A stretch of 26,524 bases of DNA from Candidatus Aminicenantota bacterium (GTDB taxonomy: Bacteria; Acidobacteriota; Aminicenantia; Aminicenantales; Aminicenantaceae), in NCBI GenBank assembly GCA_004378665.1, contig SOIA01000069.1, forward strand, positions 1 to 26,524, read 5' to 3'. How positions within the stretch are numbered: the first letter of the stretch is position 1; the number at the start of each line of letters is the position of its first letter. Made by a program: the position numbers and the translations under genes. Of the stretch, positions 7,328 through 14,300 are shown piece after piece. The notes beneath the pieces are model-generated. The model ran no database searches and had not been told where the DNA came from. It worked only from the letters and a program-made list of their open reading frames with translations.

Positions 7328-9862
7328 ATGCTGGATTCATATTTTAAACACGAAACCGAGCGGCAGGAGCAGGGAATACCCCCGTTACCGTTGAGTCCCG
7401 AGTTGACTGCGGAAGTCTGTCGGCTTTTAGAGAAGCCACCCAAAGGGAAAGAGGAAATCCTCCTCAGCCTTTTAGAGAACCGCGTGACTCCTGGAGTTGA
7501 TCCGGCTGCACAGGTCAAGGCCGCTTGGCTGGCAAAGACTGCTCAATGCGTAGTGTCTTCTCCTCTTGTATCCCGGAACAAGGCTGTTTTCCTGCTGGGG
7601 ACGATGTTGGGCGGATTCAATGTTGAGGCACTGATTGAGCTTCTGGGAGATAAGGAAATGGCTGGCGAGGCTGTAAAGGCACTGAAACAGATCATCCTTG
7701 TCTACAGTGCGTTTGATGAAATCGCCGAGATGACGAAAAACAACGCTCATGCCAAGGAAGTCTTGATATCTTGGGCCAATGGGGAATGGTTTCTCTCGAA
7801 GCCTGCTTTCCCTGAGAAATTATCCGTGAGGGTATTCAAGGTCGAAGGTGAAGTGAACACGGATGATTTGTCGCCTGCGAAATATGCCTGGAGCCGGTCA
7901 GATATCCCTCTTCATGCCCTGTCGATGGGAGAGACGAGATTTCCCGCGGGAATCGAGGCCATAAGAAAGTTCGGGGCCGAGGCTCAAGTGGCCTTTGTGG
8001 CTGATGTTGTCGGAACCGGATCTTCGAGAAAATCCGCCACAAATTCTCTGCTCTGGTATATCGGAGAGGATATCCCTTATGTACCGAATAAACGGAGAGG
8101 GGGTGTGGTCATGGGCGGTCTCATAGCCCCGATTTTTTTCAATACGGTTGAAGATTCGGGTGGACTTCCGCTGATGTGTGATGTGAAAAAGATAAAAACC
8201 GGTGATCTCATCACGATCGATGCTGAATCCGGGAACATTATGAGTGAGAACGGAGAGACGATCTCCTCCTTCGAATTTCAGCCTGCGACTCTCAAGGATG
8301 AGTACCGGGCAGGAGGGCGTCTTTTCCTGATTATTGGTCGGTCTTTAACGGAAAAAGCGCGGAAAGAGCTCGGGATGCCCGAAGCGGATTTCTTCACAAA
8401 ACTCGAAAATCCTTCTCCGAAAAAAGGCCAAGGATATTCTCTGGCCCAGAAGATCTTGGGAAAAGCGTGTGGGTCAGATGGTGTTCTTCCTGGTTCAGCC
8501 GTGGAACCTAAAATGACGACTGTTGGCTCTCAGGATACGACGGGTCCGATGACAGCGGATGAATTGAAGGAGCTGGCCTGTATGGAATTTCAATCGGATC
8601 TGTTCATGCAGTCATTCTGCCATACGGCCGCTTATCCCAAGCCTGCAGATGTGAAGATGCACAAATCCCTTGCTCGGTTCATCACCGAGCGGAAAGGAGT
8701 GGCCCTCAAACCCGGAGATGGAGTCATCCATACCTGGCTGAACCGTCTCCTGGTTCCAGACACCATGGGTACCGCTGGCGATTCTCACACCCGTTTTCCG
8801 ATCGGGCTCAGCTTCCCGGCAGGCTCCGGACTTGTCGCCTTTGCCGGGACTCTCGGCTTCATGCCTCTGAATATGCCGGAATCGGTCCTGGTGAGATTTG
8901 AAGGAAAGCTCAATCCCGGGATCACTCTCAGGGATGTTGTGAATGCCATTCCTTATTTTGCCATACAGGAGGGATTGCTGTCAGTCGAGAAAGAAGGGAA
9001 AAAGAATATCTTTAACGGCCGTATACTCGAAATAGAAGGGCTGCCCGACCTGGAGGTCGAGCAGGCCTTCGAACTGACGGATTCTTCAGCAGAACGTTCA
9101 GCCGCAGGGGGGACCATCGCTCTCAGCGAGGAGAGCGTATCCCGGTATCTCCGCAGCAATATCGCTTTGATGGAAAAGTTGATAGAAGACGGCTACCAAG
9201 ATGCCGTGACTCTAAAAAGAAGGATTGAAACCTGCAAAAAATGGCTCGAAAGCCCAGTCCTTCTCAAAAAAGATAAAAATGCTGAGTACGCAAAAATCCT
9301 CGAGATTGACCTGGCAGCGATCAAAGAGCCGGTTCTGGCCTGCCCGAATGACCCGGATGATGTGAAGCTCCTTTCTGAGGTGGCCGGGGACAAGATCGAT
9401 GAGATCTTCATCGGTTCCTGCATGACAAACATCGGACATTTTAGAGCTGCCGGAAAGATTTTTGAAGGCGCCGGCTACCTGGATACACGGATTTGGCTGA
9501 CTCCTCCGACAAAGATGGACAGGACTCAACTGATGAGAGAAGGCTATTATTCCATCTTCACTGGCGTGGGCGCGCGCACAGAGATCCCCGGATGTTCCTT
9601 ATGCATGGGAAATCAAGCCAGAGTTCATCCTGGAGCGGCTGTTATCTCGACTTCAACCAGAAACTTCGATAACCGGATGGGAGATGGCGCGCGAGTCTAT
9701 CTAGGATCAGCAGAACTAGCTGCAGTGGCCGCTCTTTCAGGCAAGCTCCCAACGTCAGAAGAATACTTTGCCATCATAAAAGAGAAGATCATACCGAATC
9801 AGAATGAGATCTACAAGTATCTCCAGTTTGATGAGATGGAGGATCTCTCTCTGGAGTACTGA
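7328..9862 (+). CDS. acnB: Aconitate hydratase B (bifunctional aconitase / 2-methylisocitrate dehydratase)
   Basis: An 844-residue AcnB-type aconitase that isomerises citrate to isocitrate and, in this family, can also act on 2-methylisocitrate. The N-terminus MLDSYFKHETERQEQGIPPL is the family's conserved opening, and GGGAG lies eight bases before this ATG. An in-frame TTG 69 bases upstream falls in the -35 box and is rejected. Order of domains: N-terminal HEAT-like region, swivel domain (NTDDLSPAKYAWSRSDIPLH), then the three catalytic domains with DSHTRFPIGLSFPAGSGL. The [4Fe-4S] ligands are C698 (IGSCMTNIGH), C756 and C759 (PGCSLCMGNQARV). It is slightly shorter than the roughly 865-residue E. 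coli enzyme, mostly from small gaps. It is divergent from icd, the next enzyme of the cycle, and followed after 44 bases by an SDR gene. Confidence 0.96.
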   Translation: MLDSYFKHETERQEQGIPPLPLSPELTAEVCRLLEKPPKGKEEILLSLLENRVTPGVDPAAQVKAAWLAKTAQCVVSSPLVSRNKAVFLLGTMLGGFNVEALIELLGDKEMAGEAVKALKQIILVYSAFDEIAEMTKNNAHAKEVLISWANGEWFLSKPAFPEKLSVRVFKVEGEVNTDDLSPAKYAWSRSDIPLHALSMGETRFPAGIEAIRKFGAEAQVAFVADVVGTGSSRKSATNSLLWYIGEDIPYVPNKRRGGVVMGGLIAPIFFNTVEDSGGLPLMCDVKKIKTGDLITIDAESGNIMSENGETISSFEFQPATLKDEYRAGGRLFLIIGRSLTEKARKELGMPEADFFTKLENPSPKKGQGYSLAQKILGKACGSDGVLPGSAVEPKMTTVGSQDTTGPMTADELKELACMEFQSDLFMQSFCHTAAYPKPADVKMHKSLARFITERKGVALKPGDGVIHTWLNRLLVPDTMGTAGDSHTRFPIGLSFPAGSGLVAFAGTLGFMPLNMPESVLVRFEGKLNPGITLRDVVNAIPYFAIQEGLLSVEKEGKKNIFNGRILEIEGLPDLEVEQAFELTDSSAERSAAGGTIALSEESVSRYLRSNIALMEKLIEDGYQDAVTLKRRIETCKKWLESPVLLKKDKNAEYAKILEIDLAAIKEPVLACPNDPDDVKLLSEVAGDKIDEIFIGSCMTNIGHFRAAGKIFEGAGYLDTRIWLTPPTKMDRTQLMREGYYSIFTGVGARTEIPGCSLCMGNQARVHPGAAVISTSTRNFDNRMGDGARVYLGSAELAAVAALSGKLPTSEEYFAIIKEKIIPNQNEIYKYLQFDEMEDLSLEY

Positions 9863-9906
9863 ACTCTTCATGGTATGCGACGCGAGATTTTCTCGGAGGA
9901 CGTCCA

Positions 9907-10665
9907 ATGATTGACTTGAATGGTCAGAAAGCCTTGATTACAGGAGGCTCCCGGGGAATCGGCCGGGCTACGGCCATTCTGTTTGCAAGAGCAGGAAGCG
10001 ATGTCGCGATAAATTATCTTACCAGGAAAAAAGAGGCTGAAGACGTGGGGACGGAAATCGAGAGGCTCGGACAGGAATGTCTTGTGTTCAAGGCAGATGT
10101 TTCAGTAAAGAAAGAAGTCGAGGCTTTCGTGAGAAGCGTGATCGAGAAATGGGGACAGATAGACATCTTGGTCAACAATGCGGGGATATGGACCTATGGA
10201 GAGATGGGCAGCATGACGGAGGAAGTCTGGAAAGAAACCATGAAAATAAATTTGGATGGAGTATTTTACGCCTGCAATGCCGTCATTCCTTTCATGAAAA
10301 AGAATAAAAAGGGGGAGATCATCAATGTCTCGTCCACCGCGGCAGTCAGGGGAGAAGCCTTTCATTCACACTATGCCGCCAGTAAAGGAGCCGTTGTATC
10401 TCTGACGAAGTCCCTTGCTGCGGAATTAGCGGCTTATAATATCCGTGTCAACTGCATAGCTCCTGGCTGGGTGGATACAGATATGTGTTCTGAAGTCTTC
10501 GAGGATCCAAGTTTTCGAAAACAGGTTCAGGAGTCTATTCCTTTAAAAAGAATTCCGCCACCTGAAGACATTGCTGGCCCGATCTTGTTTCTGGCTTCAG
10601 ATTTGTCAAGGCATATCACAGGAGAAGTGCTCAACGTTAACGGCGGTTCTGTTCTTTGTGCCTGA
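9907..10665 (+). CDS. Short-chain dehydrogenase/reductase, FabG-like
   Basis: A 252-residue classical SDR. The cofactor loop is T12-G-G-S-R-G-I-G19, NNAG lies at 90-93, and the catalytic tetrad is N115, S142/S143 (NVSSTAA), Y156 and K160 (HYAASKG). The C-terminal end IAGPILFLASDLSRHITGEV with LNVNGG is typical of the 3-oxoacyl-ACP reductase/glucose dehydrogenase group. S15 and R16 in the glycine-rich loop favour NADP(H). GGAGG sits seven bases before the ATG. It lies between aconitase and the acyl-CoA mutase block, where a 3-hydroxyacyl or similar CoA/ACP thioester reduction would make sense. Substrate cannot be read from sequence, so no gene symbol is given. Confidence 0.85.
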   Translation: MIDLNGQKALITGGSRGIGRATAILFARAGSDVAINYLTRKKEAEDVGTEIERLGQECLVFKADVSVKKEVEAFVRSVIEKWGQIDILVNNAGIWTYGEMGSMTEEVWKETMKINLDGVFYACNAVIPFMKKNKKGEIINVSSTAAVRGEAFHSHYAASKGAVVSLTKSLAAELAAYNIRVNCIAPGWVDTDMCSEVFEDPSFRKQVQESIPLKRIPPPEDIAGPILFLASDLSRHITGEVLNVNGGSVLCA

Positions 10666-10677
10666 AATCGCTTGCGA

Positions 10678-10699
10678 AATTATCTTTATTTTGATAATT
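10678..10699 (+). other. AT-rich hairpin between the SDR and EF-like genes
   Basis: AATTATC (10678-10684) and GATAATT (10693-10699) form a perfect 7-bp stem around an 8-base T-rich loop. It is not followed by a U-run, so it is a weak terminator candidate at best. It could be an RNA processing or stability element. Confidence 0.3.
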
Positions 10700-10727
10700 A
10701 TAAATATGGAGTCAGAAGGAGGCCTTC

Positions 10728-10994
10728 ATGGAGGAAGAAATTGGAAAAATTACCCATTATTTTTCCAAGATAAACGTCGGTGTTCTGGAGTTGTCCAAGG
10801 GAGAGCTCCATGTCGGTGACACCATACACATCAAAGGACATACCTCAGATTTTTACCAGAAAGTCGAATCCATGCAGGTGGAGCAGAGTCCGATAGACAA
10901 AGCTAAACCAGGTGAGCCGGTCGGAATAAAGGTCGAAAGTCCAGTCAGAGAGAATGACATCATTTTTAAAGTCACGGAAGATCAAGACACCTGA
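10728..10994 (+). CDS. Stand-alone EF-Tu domain-2-like protein (translation elongation factor-like)
   Basis: An 88-residue protein made only of a beta-barrel like domain 2 of EF-Tu/IF2-type GTPases. GVLELSKGELHVGDTIHIKG is the typical strand-turn pattern, followed by ESMQVEQSPIDKAKPGEPVGIKVESPVRENDIIFKV. There is no GTPase domain. AGGAGG is well placed before the ATG. Small proteins of this type occur in bacteria and archaea and are annotated only as elongation-factor-like. What they bind is not known to me. It follows the SDR by 62 bases, which include a 7-bp AT-rich hairpin (10678-10699), and ends at the start of the structured leader of the mutase genes. Confidence 0.75.
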   Translation: MEEEIGKITHYFSKINVGVLELSKGELHVGDTIHIKGHTSDFYQKVESMQVEQSPIDKAKPGEPVGIKVESPVRENDIIFKVTEDQDT

Positions 10995-11017
10995 GGCATG
11001 CAAAAAGAACTCCTTTC

Positions 11018-11211
11018 TTCCAGAATAGTTCCTGAAACTCTGGAATTATTAAGGGGAGGAGTAGTCGCAAAAATCATGCCCTTTAGAGGTGAAAACAAAA
11101 GGTGAAAAATCACCCCCTTATATCACCCTCTCAGGCGATTGACCAGAGGAGACACCTCTGGCAGGATATGTTCGCCTGGAGGGAATTCTGCACTTCAGAG
11201 GTGAAGAATTT
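11018..11211 (+). promoter_or_regulatory. Structured leader RNA with anti-Shine-Dalgarno switch upstream of acyl-CoA mutase
   Basis: The 217 bases between the EF-like gene and the mutase contain dense, mutually exclusive base pairing. Helix 1 is TTCCAGA/TCTGGAA (11018-11024 with 11039-11045). Helix 2 is TAAGGGG/CCCCTTA (11050-11056 with 11114-11120), stacked on GGTGA/TCACC (11101-11105 with 11110-11114), the two sharing C11114. Helix 3 is 12 bp with one bulged T: 11126-11130 with 11179-11183, then 11132-11138 with 11172-11178. It encloses helix 4, CCAGAGG/CCTCTGG (11143-11149 with 11155-11161). The segment CACCTCTG at 11153-11160 is also an exact complement of CAGAGGTG at 11196-11203, the ribosome-binding site of the mutase. 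This is the layout of a translational riboswitch or other RNA switch. I do not see the canonical cobalamin B12 box, and the resemblance to glycine riboswitch words is partial. No promoter is evident just upstream. Confidence 0.6.
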
Positions 11212-12891
11212 TTGAAGAAAAATAATCCCTCTCAGAATCCCTTGAAACAGGCCTTTTCAATCTGGAAGAAGGAAAAGTTCGATAAAGTCATGAGAGACAC
11301 GGATTGTGACCAGAGTGGATTCACAACGGTTTCCGGGAAAAAGATCAAAGAGCTGTACACCCCTCTTGATCTCGATGGTCTTGACTATGCCCAACAATTG
11401 GGTTTTCCCGGAGAGTATCCCTACACTCGAGGCATTCATCCGACTATGTACCGCGGGCGCTTATGGACCATGCGTCAGTTTTCAGGCTTCGGGGCGGCCG
11501 AAGACACCAATAAAAGGTACAAATACCTTCTCTCCCATGGGCAGACAGGCCTGAGTGTCGCTTTTCATCTCCCTACTCTGATGGGCATCGACTCGGATCA
11601 CCCTCTGGCTGTTGGAGAGGTAGGAAAGTGTGGAGTCGCAATAGATTCCCTCGCGGATATGGAAATACTATTCGATGGGATCCCTTTGGATAAGATTTCC
11701 ACTTCGATGACGATTAACCCTCCTGCTGCTGTACTGTGGGCGATGTATATCGCGGTGGCAGAAAAACAGGGAGTCTCTCCGAAAGTGATTTCCGGAACGA
11801 TTCAAAACGATATTTTAAAGGAATACATTGCTCAAAAGACTTTCGTTTTCCCTCCAGAATCGTCAATGAAGCTGATCGTGGATACTTTCGAATATGGAGC
11901 CAAGGAGGTTCCCAGGTGGAATACGATTTCCATTTCTGGGTATCACATCAGGGAAGCCGGTTCCACAGCTGTCCAGGAATTAGCCTTCACACTCCGGGAT
12001 GGGATCGAGTATGTGGAATGGGCGCAGAAAAGGGGACTCGATGTCAATGAATTTGTTCCCCGGCTGTCATTCTTTTTTAACGCACACAATGATTTCTTTG
12101 AGGAGATTGCCAAATTCAGAGCCGCAAGAAAGATTTGGGCCGAGGTGATGAAAGAAAGATTTAAAGCAAAAGATCCAAGGTCCTGGTGGTTGAGGTTTCA
12201 CACCCAGACATCTGGAGTTTCTTTGATGGCTCAGCAGCCCCAGAACAATGTCATAAGAGTTGCCCTTCAAGCTCTGGCCGCAGTGTTAGGGGGAACCCAA
12301 TCCCTTCACACCAATTCCCTCGACGAAACTTACGCCTTGCCATCCGAAGATGCGGTCACGATCGCTCTGAGAACTCAGCAGGTCATTGCCCACGAGAGTG
12401 GAGTCATCAATTCTGCCGATCCCCTGGGCGGTTCGTATTTTGTTGAAACGCTGACAGCTCAGATGGAAAAGGAAGCCAAGGACTATATAAAGAAAATCGA
12501 TGATATGGGAGGAATGGTGAAAGCAATAGAACTCGGCTTCCCTCAGAAAGAGATCGCTGACAGCGCGTATTGGTATCAAAAAGCAGTGGAAAGAAAAGAG
12601 AAGATCATCGTAGGAGTGAATGCTTTCGAGATGGACCATGAACCGATCCCAACCTTAAAAATAGAAGACACTGTCGGCAAACAGCAGCTCGCACGTTTGA
12701 AAAAAATCAAGAAGACACGGAACAATTCAGAGGTCAAAGCAAAGCTTCTCGACTTGAAAAGAGCCGCAAAGGACGACCAGAATTTGATGCCCTTTCTACT
12801 GGGCTGCGTCAAAGCGTATGCCACCCTTGGGGAAATCATGGATGCTTTGAAAGAAATCTATGGTGAATACAAGGAGCCGATAACTTACTAG
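11212..12891 (+). CDS. B12-dependent acyl-CoA mutase large subunit (methylmalonyl-CoA mutase family, isobutyryl-CoA mutase-like)
   Basis: A 559-residue TIM-barrel substrate-binding subunit. YPYTRGIHPTMYRGRLWTMR, SGTIQNDILKEY and ISISGYHIREAG (catalytic H245) are family hallmarks. Residues that decide the substrate differ from methylmalonyl-CoA mutase: the position of its Tyr89 is F90 (RQFSGFG) and that of its carboxylate-binding Arg207 is Q208 (EYIAQKTF). Phe and Gln at these sites are the known signature of isobutyryl-CoA mutase. A117, rather than the Asp of 2-hydroxyisobutyryl-CoA mutase, argues against that enzyme. The protein likely interconverts isobutyryl-CoA and n-butyryl-CoA together with the next gene. 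The H119 in AFHLP replaces a usual Asp. The start is a TTG, eight bases after AGAGGTG, and this ribosome site can be sequestered by the leader. The mutase family is sure; the substrate is inferred from residues. Confidence 0.93.
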   Translation: MKKNNPSQNPLKQAFSIWKKEKFDKVMRDTDCDQSGFTTVSGKKIKELYTPLDLDGLDYAQQLGFPGEYPYTRGIHPTMYRGRLWTMRQFSGFGAAEDTNKRYKYLLSHGQTGLSVAFHLPTLMGIDSDHPLAVGEVGKCGVAIDSLADMEILFDGIPLDKISTSMTINPPAAVLWAMYIAVAEKQGVSPKVISGTIQNDILKEYIAQKTFVFPPESSMKLIVDTFEYGAKEVPRWNTISISGYHIREAGSTAVQELAFTLRDGIEYVEWAQKRGLDVNEFVPRLSFFFNAHNDFFEEIAKFRAARKIWAEVMKERFKAKDPRSWWLRFHTQTSGVSLMAQQPQNNVIRVALQALAAVLGGTQSLHTNSLDETYALPSEDAVTIALRTQQVIAHESGVINSADPLGGSYFVETLTAQMEKEAKDYIKKIDDMGGMVKAIELGFPQKEIADSAYWYQKAVERKEKIIVGVNAFEMDHEPIPTLKIEDTVGKQQLARLKKIKKTRNNSEVKAKLLDLKRAAKDDQNLMPFLLGCVKAYATLGEIMDALKEIYGEYKEPITY

Positions 12892-12910
12892 AGAGAGGAC
12901 GGAGGAGTAC

Positions 12911-13321
12911 ATGGCAGGCAAAAAAATCAGAGTCCTGGTCGCCAAGCCTGGCCTGGATGGCCATGATCGAGGGGCGAAAGTGATTTGTCGGTCTTTAAGG
13001 GATGCGGGGTTTGAGGTGATTTACACGGGATTGAGGCGGACGCCGGAAGAAATCGTAAGCTCTGCGATACAGGAGGATGTGGATGTCATCGGCTTGAGTA
13101 TTCTTTCCGGTGCGCATAACGTTCTTGTTCCTAAAATCATGGATCTCCTTAAAGAGAAAGGCGCTGAGGATGTCAATGTGATCGCAGGAGGTATTATCCC
13201 AGATAAGGATATTCCGGGTTTAGAAAAGATGGGGATATCCAAGATTTTTTTACCGGGTTCTTCGACTGAGGATATTGTGGAATGGATTAAAGAAAACATT
13301 AAGGAGGCTTCGGCCGTATAG
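12911..13321 (+). CDS. Acyl-CoA mutase small subunit, adenosylcobalamin-binding domain
   Basis: A 136-residue stand-alone B12-binding domain. The cobalt-ligating motif D16-G-H18-D-R-G21 is near the N-terminus after the first strand (IRVLVAKPGLDGHDRG). SILSGAH and the IIAGGIIP-like strand VNVIAGGIIPD line the nucleotide tail pocket. The length is that of the small subunit of isobutyryl-CoA mutase and of the separate small subunits of archaeal-type methylmalonyl-CoA mutases. GGAGG stands five bases before the ATG and the large subunit ends 19 bases upstream, so the two are co-transcribed and made together. No MeaB/ArgK-type GTPase chaperone and no epimerase gene are in the window. Confidence 0.95.
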   Translation: MAGKKIRVLVAKPGLDGHDRGAKVICRSLRDAGFEVIYTGLRRTPEEIVSSAIQEDVDVIGLSILSGAHNVLVPKIMDLLKEKGAEDVNVIAGGIIPDKDIPGLEKMGISKIFLPGSSTEDIVEWIKENIKEASAV

Positions 13322-13386
13322 ATAACATGAATGGTATAAATCCCTTGACTTTATTTTTTTGAATATGATATTAAAGGAAAAGTCTG

Positions 13387-14286
13387 ATGGCTAAAAAACA
13401 CTACTCCCTCATAATCGTCCCTCATCATAAAGGACAACCCAAGAAAATCTCTCTCACAGAAAAAAGAGTTAAGATTTTGGTGGGAGTGCTTTCTTGTCTT
13501 TTTATCCTCCTCACCGTGTTCCTCGTGGATTATTTCACGATGAACGTGACGCGACAGAAGTATAAAGCCCTTTCGGATGAGAATCTTCGTCAAAAAGAGA
13601 CCATCGTGCAGTATAAGCTCGCTGTGAACAGTTTGAGGAAGGATATCGACAACTTCGAGGAATATGCTAAAAAGATCAATGTGTGGGCCGGCCTCAAATC
13701 ACCTGAGGTCCTGAGAGAACTCGGAGTCGGTGGCGGAGGACGTGGAGAGGGCCAGCAGGCGAACATCTCGAATCCCACAATCGATCCAGGCTTGAAAAAG
13801 GCCGAGAGCATATCCCAGAAAGCTCAAGGTATTGATAAGAATCTCGATACTCTGGCCAGGTTTTTCGAGGACAAGTCTTACAGAATGGCAACGACTCCCT
13901 CTATCTGGCCGACCATAGGCTGGCAGACATCGAGTTTCGGCAGGAGAAAAGATCCTTTCACAGGAGAGGATGAGTTCCATTACGGTATAGATGTCGCAGC
14001 CAGTCATGGAAGTCCCGTATTTGCCACTGCTGACGGGACTGTTCTCAAGATCAAGACTGAAAAAATCGGTGGAAACGTCGTGATCATCAACCATGGAGGA
14101 GGAGTGACATCTGTTTACTGCCATCTGAGCAAGTTCAACGTGAAAGAGGGCCAGAAGGTCAAGAGAAAAGATGTCCTCGGGTATGTCGGACAGACAGGGA
14201 AAGCCATCGGACCCCATGTTCATTATGAAGTCCGGAAGAACGGAAGAGCTGTGAATCCTTACAATTATATCCTGGAAGAAGAATAG
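13387..14286 (+). CDS. M23-family peptidoglycan endopeptidase with transmembrane anchor and coiled coil
   Basis: A 299-residue protein. A basic N-terminus precedes a membrane segment at about 31-49 (GVLSCLFILLTVFLVDYF). A predicted coiled coil follows at about 55-97, then a Gly-rich linker at 114-122 and the LytM/M23 zinc domain. Zinc and catalytic residues are H198 and D202 (FHYGIDVA), H246 (YCHLS) and H277-x-H279 (PHVHYEV), so the enzyme should be active rather than a degenerate EnvC/NlpD-type activator. It would cut peptide cross-links in the periplasm. AAAGGA lies eight bases before the ATG. It follows the mutase genes by 65 bases but has no functional link to them. It is convergent with fmt, with only 14 bases between. 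Confidence 0.9.
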   Translation: MAKKHYSLIIVPHHKGQPKKISLTEKRVKILVGVLSCLFILLTVFLVDYFTMNVTRQKYKALSDENLRQKETIVQYKLAVNSLRKDIDNFEEYAKKINVWAGLKSPEVLRELGVGGGGRGEGQQANISNPTIDPGLKKAESISQKAQGIDKNLDTLARFFEDKSYRMATTPSIWPTIGWQTSSFGRRKDPFTGEDEFHYGIDVAASHGSPVFATADGTVLKIKTEKIGGNVVIINHGGGVTSVYCHLSKFNVKEGQKVKRKDVLGYVGQTGKAIGPHVHYEVRKNGRAVNPYNYILEEE

Positions 14287-14300
14287 ATCTCAGAAGTCAA

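Noticed and set aside
10571..10819. An 82-codon frame spanning the SDR end and the EF-like gene
   Set aside because: It is out of frame with both well-supported genes and has no domain resemblance.
11018..11045. Hairpin TTCCAGA/TCTGGAA as an intrinsic terminator of the EF-like gene
   Set aside because: The stem is followed by ATTATTAAGG rather than a U-run, and the loop is 14 bases, so it fits the leader structure better.
10995..11211. Classical cobalamin riboswitch upstream of the B12-dependent mutase
   Set aside because: The expected GCCACTG-type B12 box with its preceding CCCGC was not found. Only a loose resemblance (GGTGAAAA, GGAGACACCT) is present. Kept as a ligand to test, not as a call.
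13345..13374. TTGACT and TATTAA 18 bases apart, a possible promoter for the M23 gene
   Set aside because: Transcription would start about at the ribosome-binding site, leaving no usable Shine-Dalgarno. It is more likely chance in an AT-rich gap.
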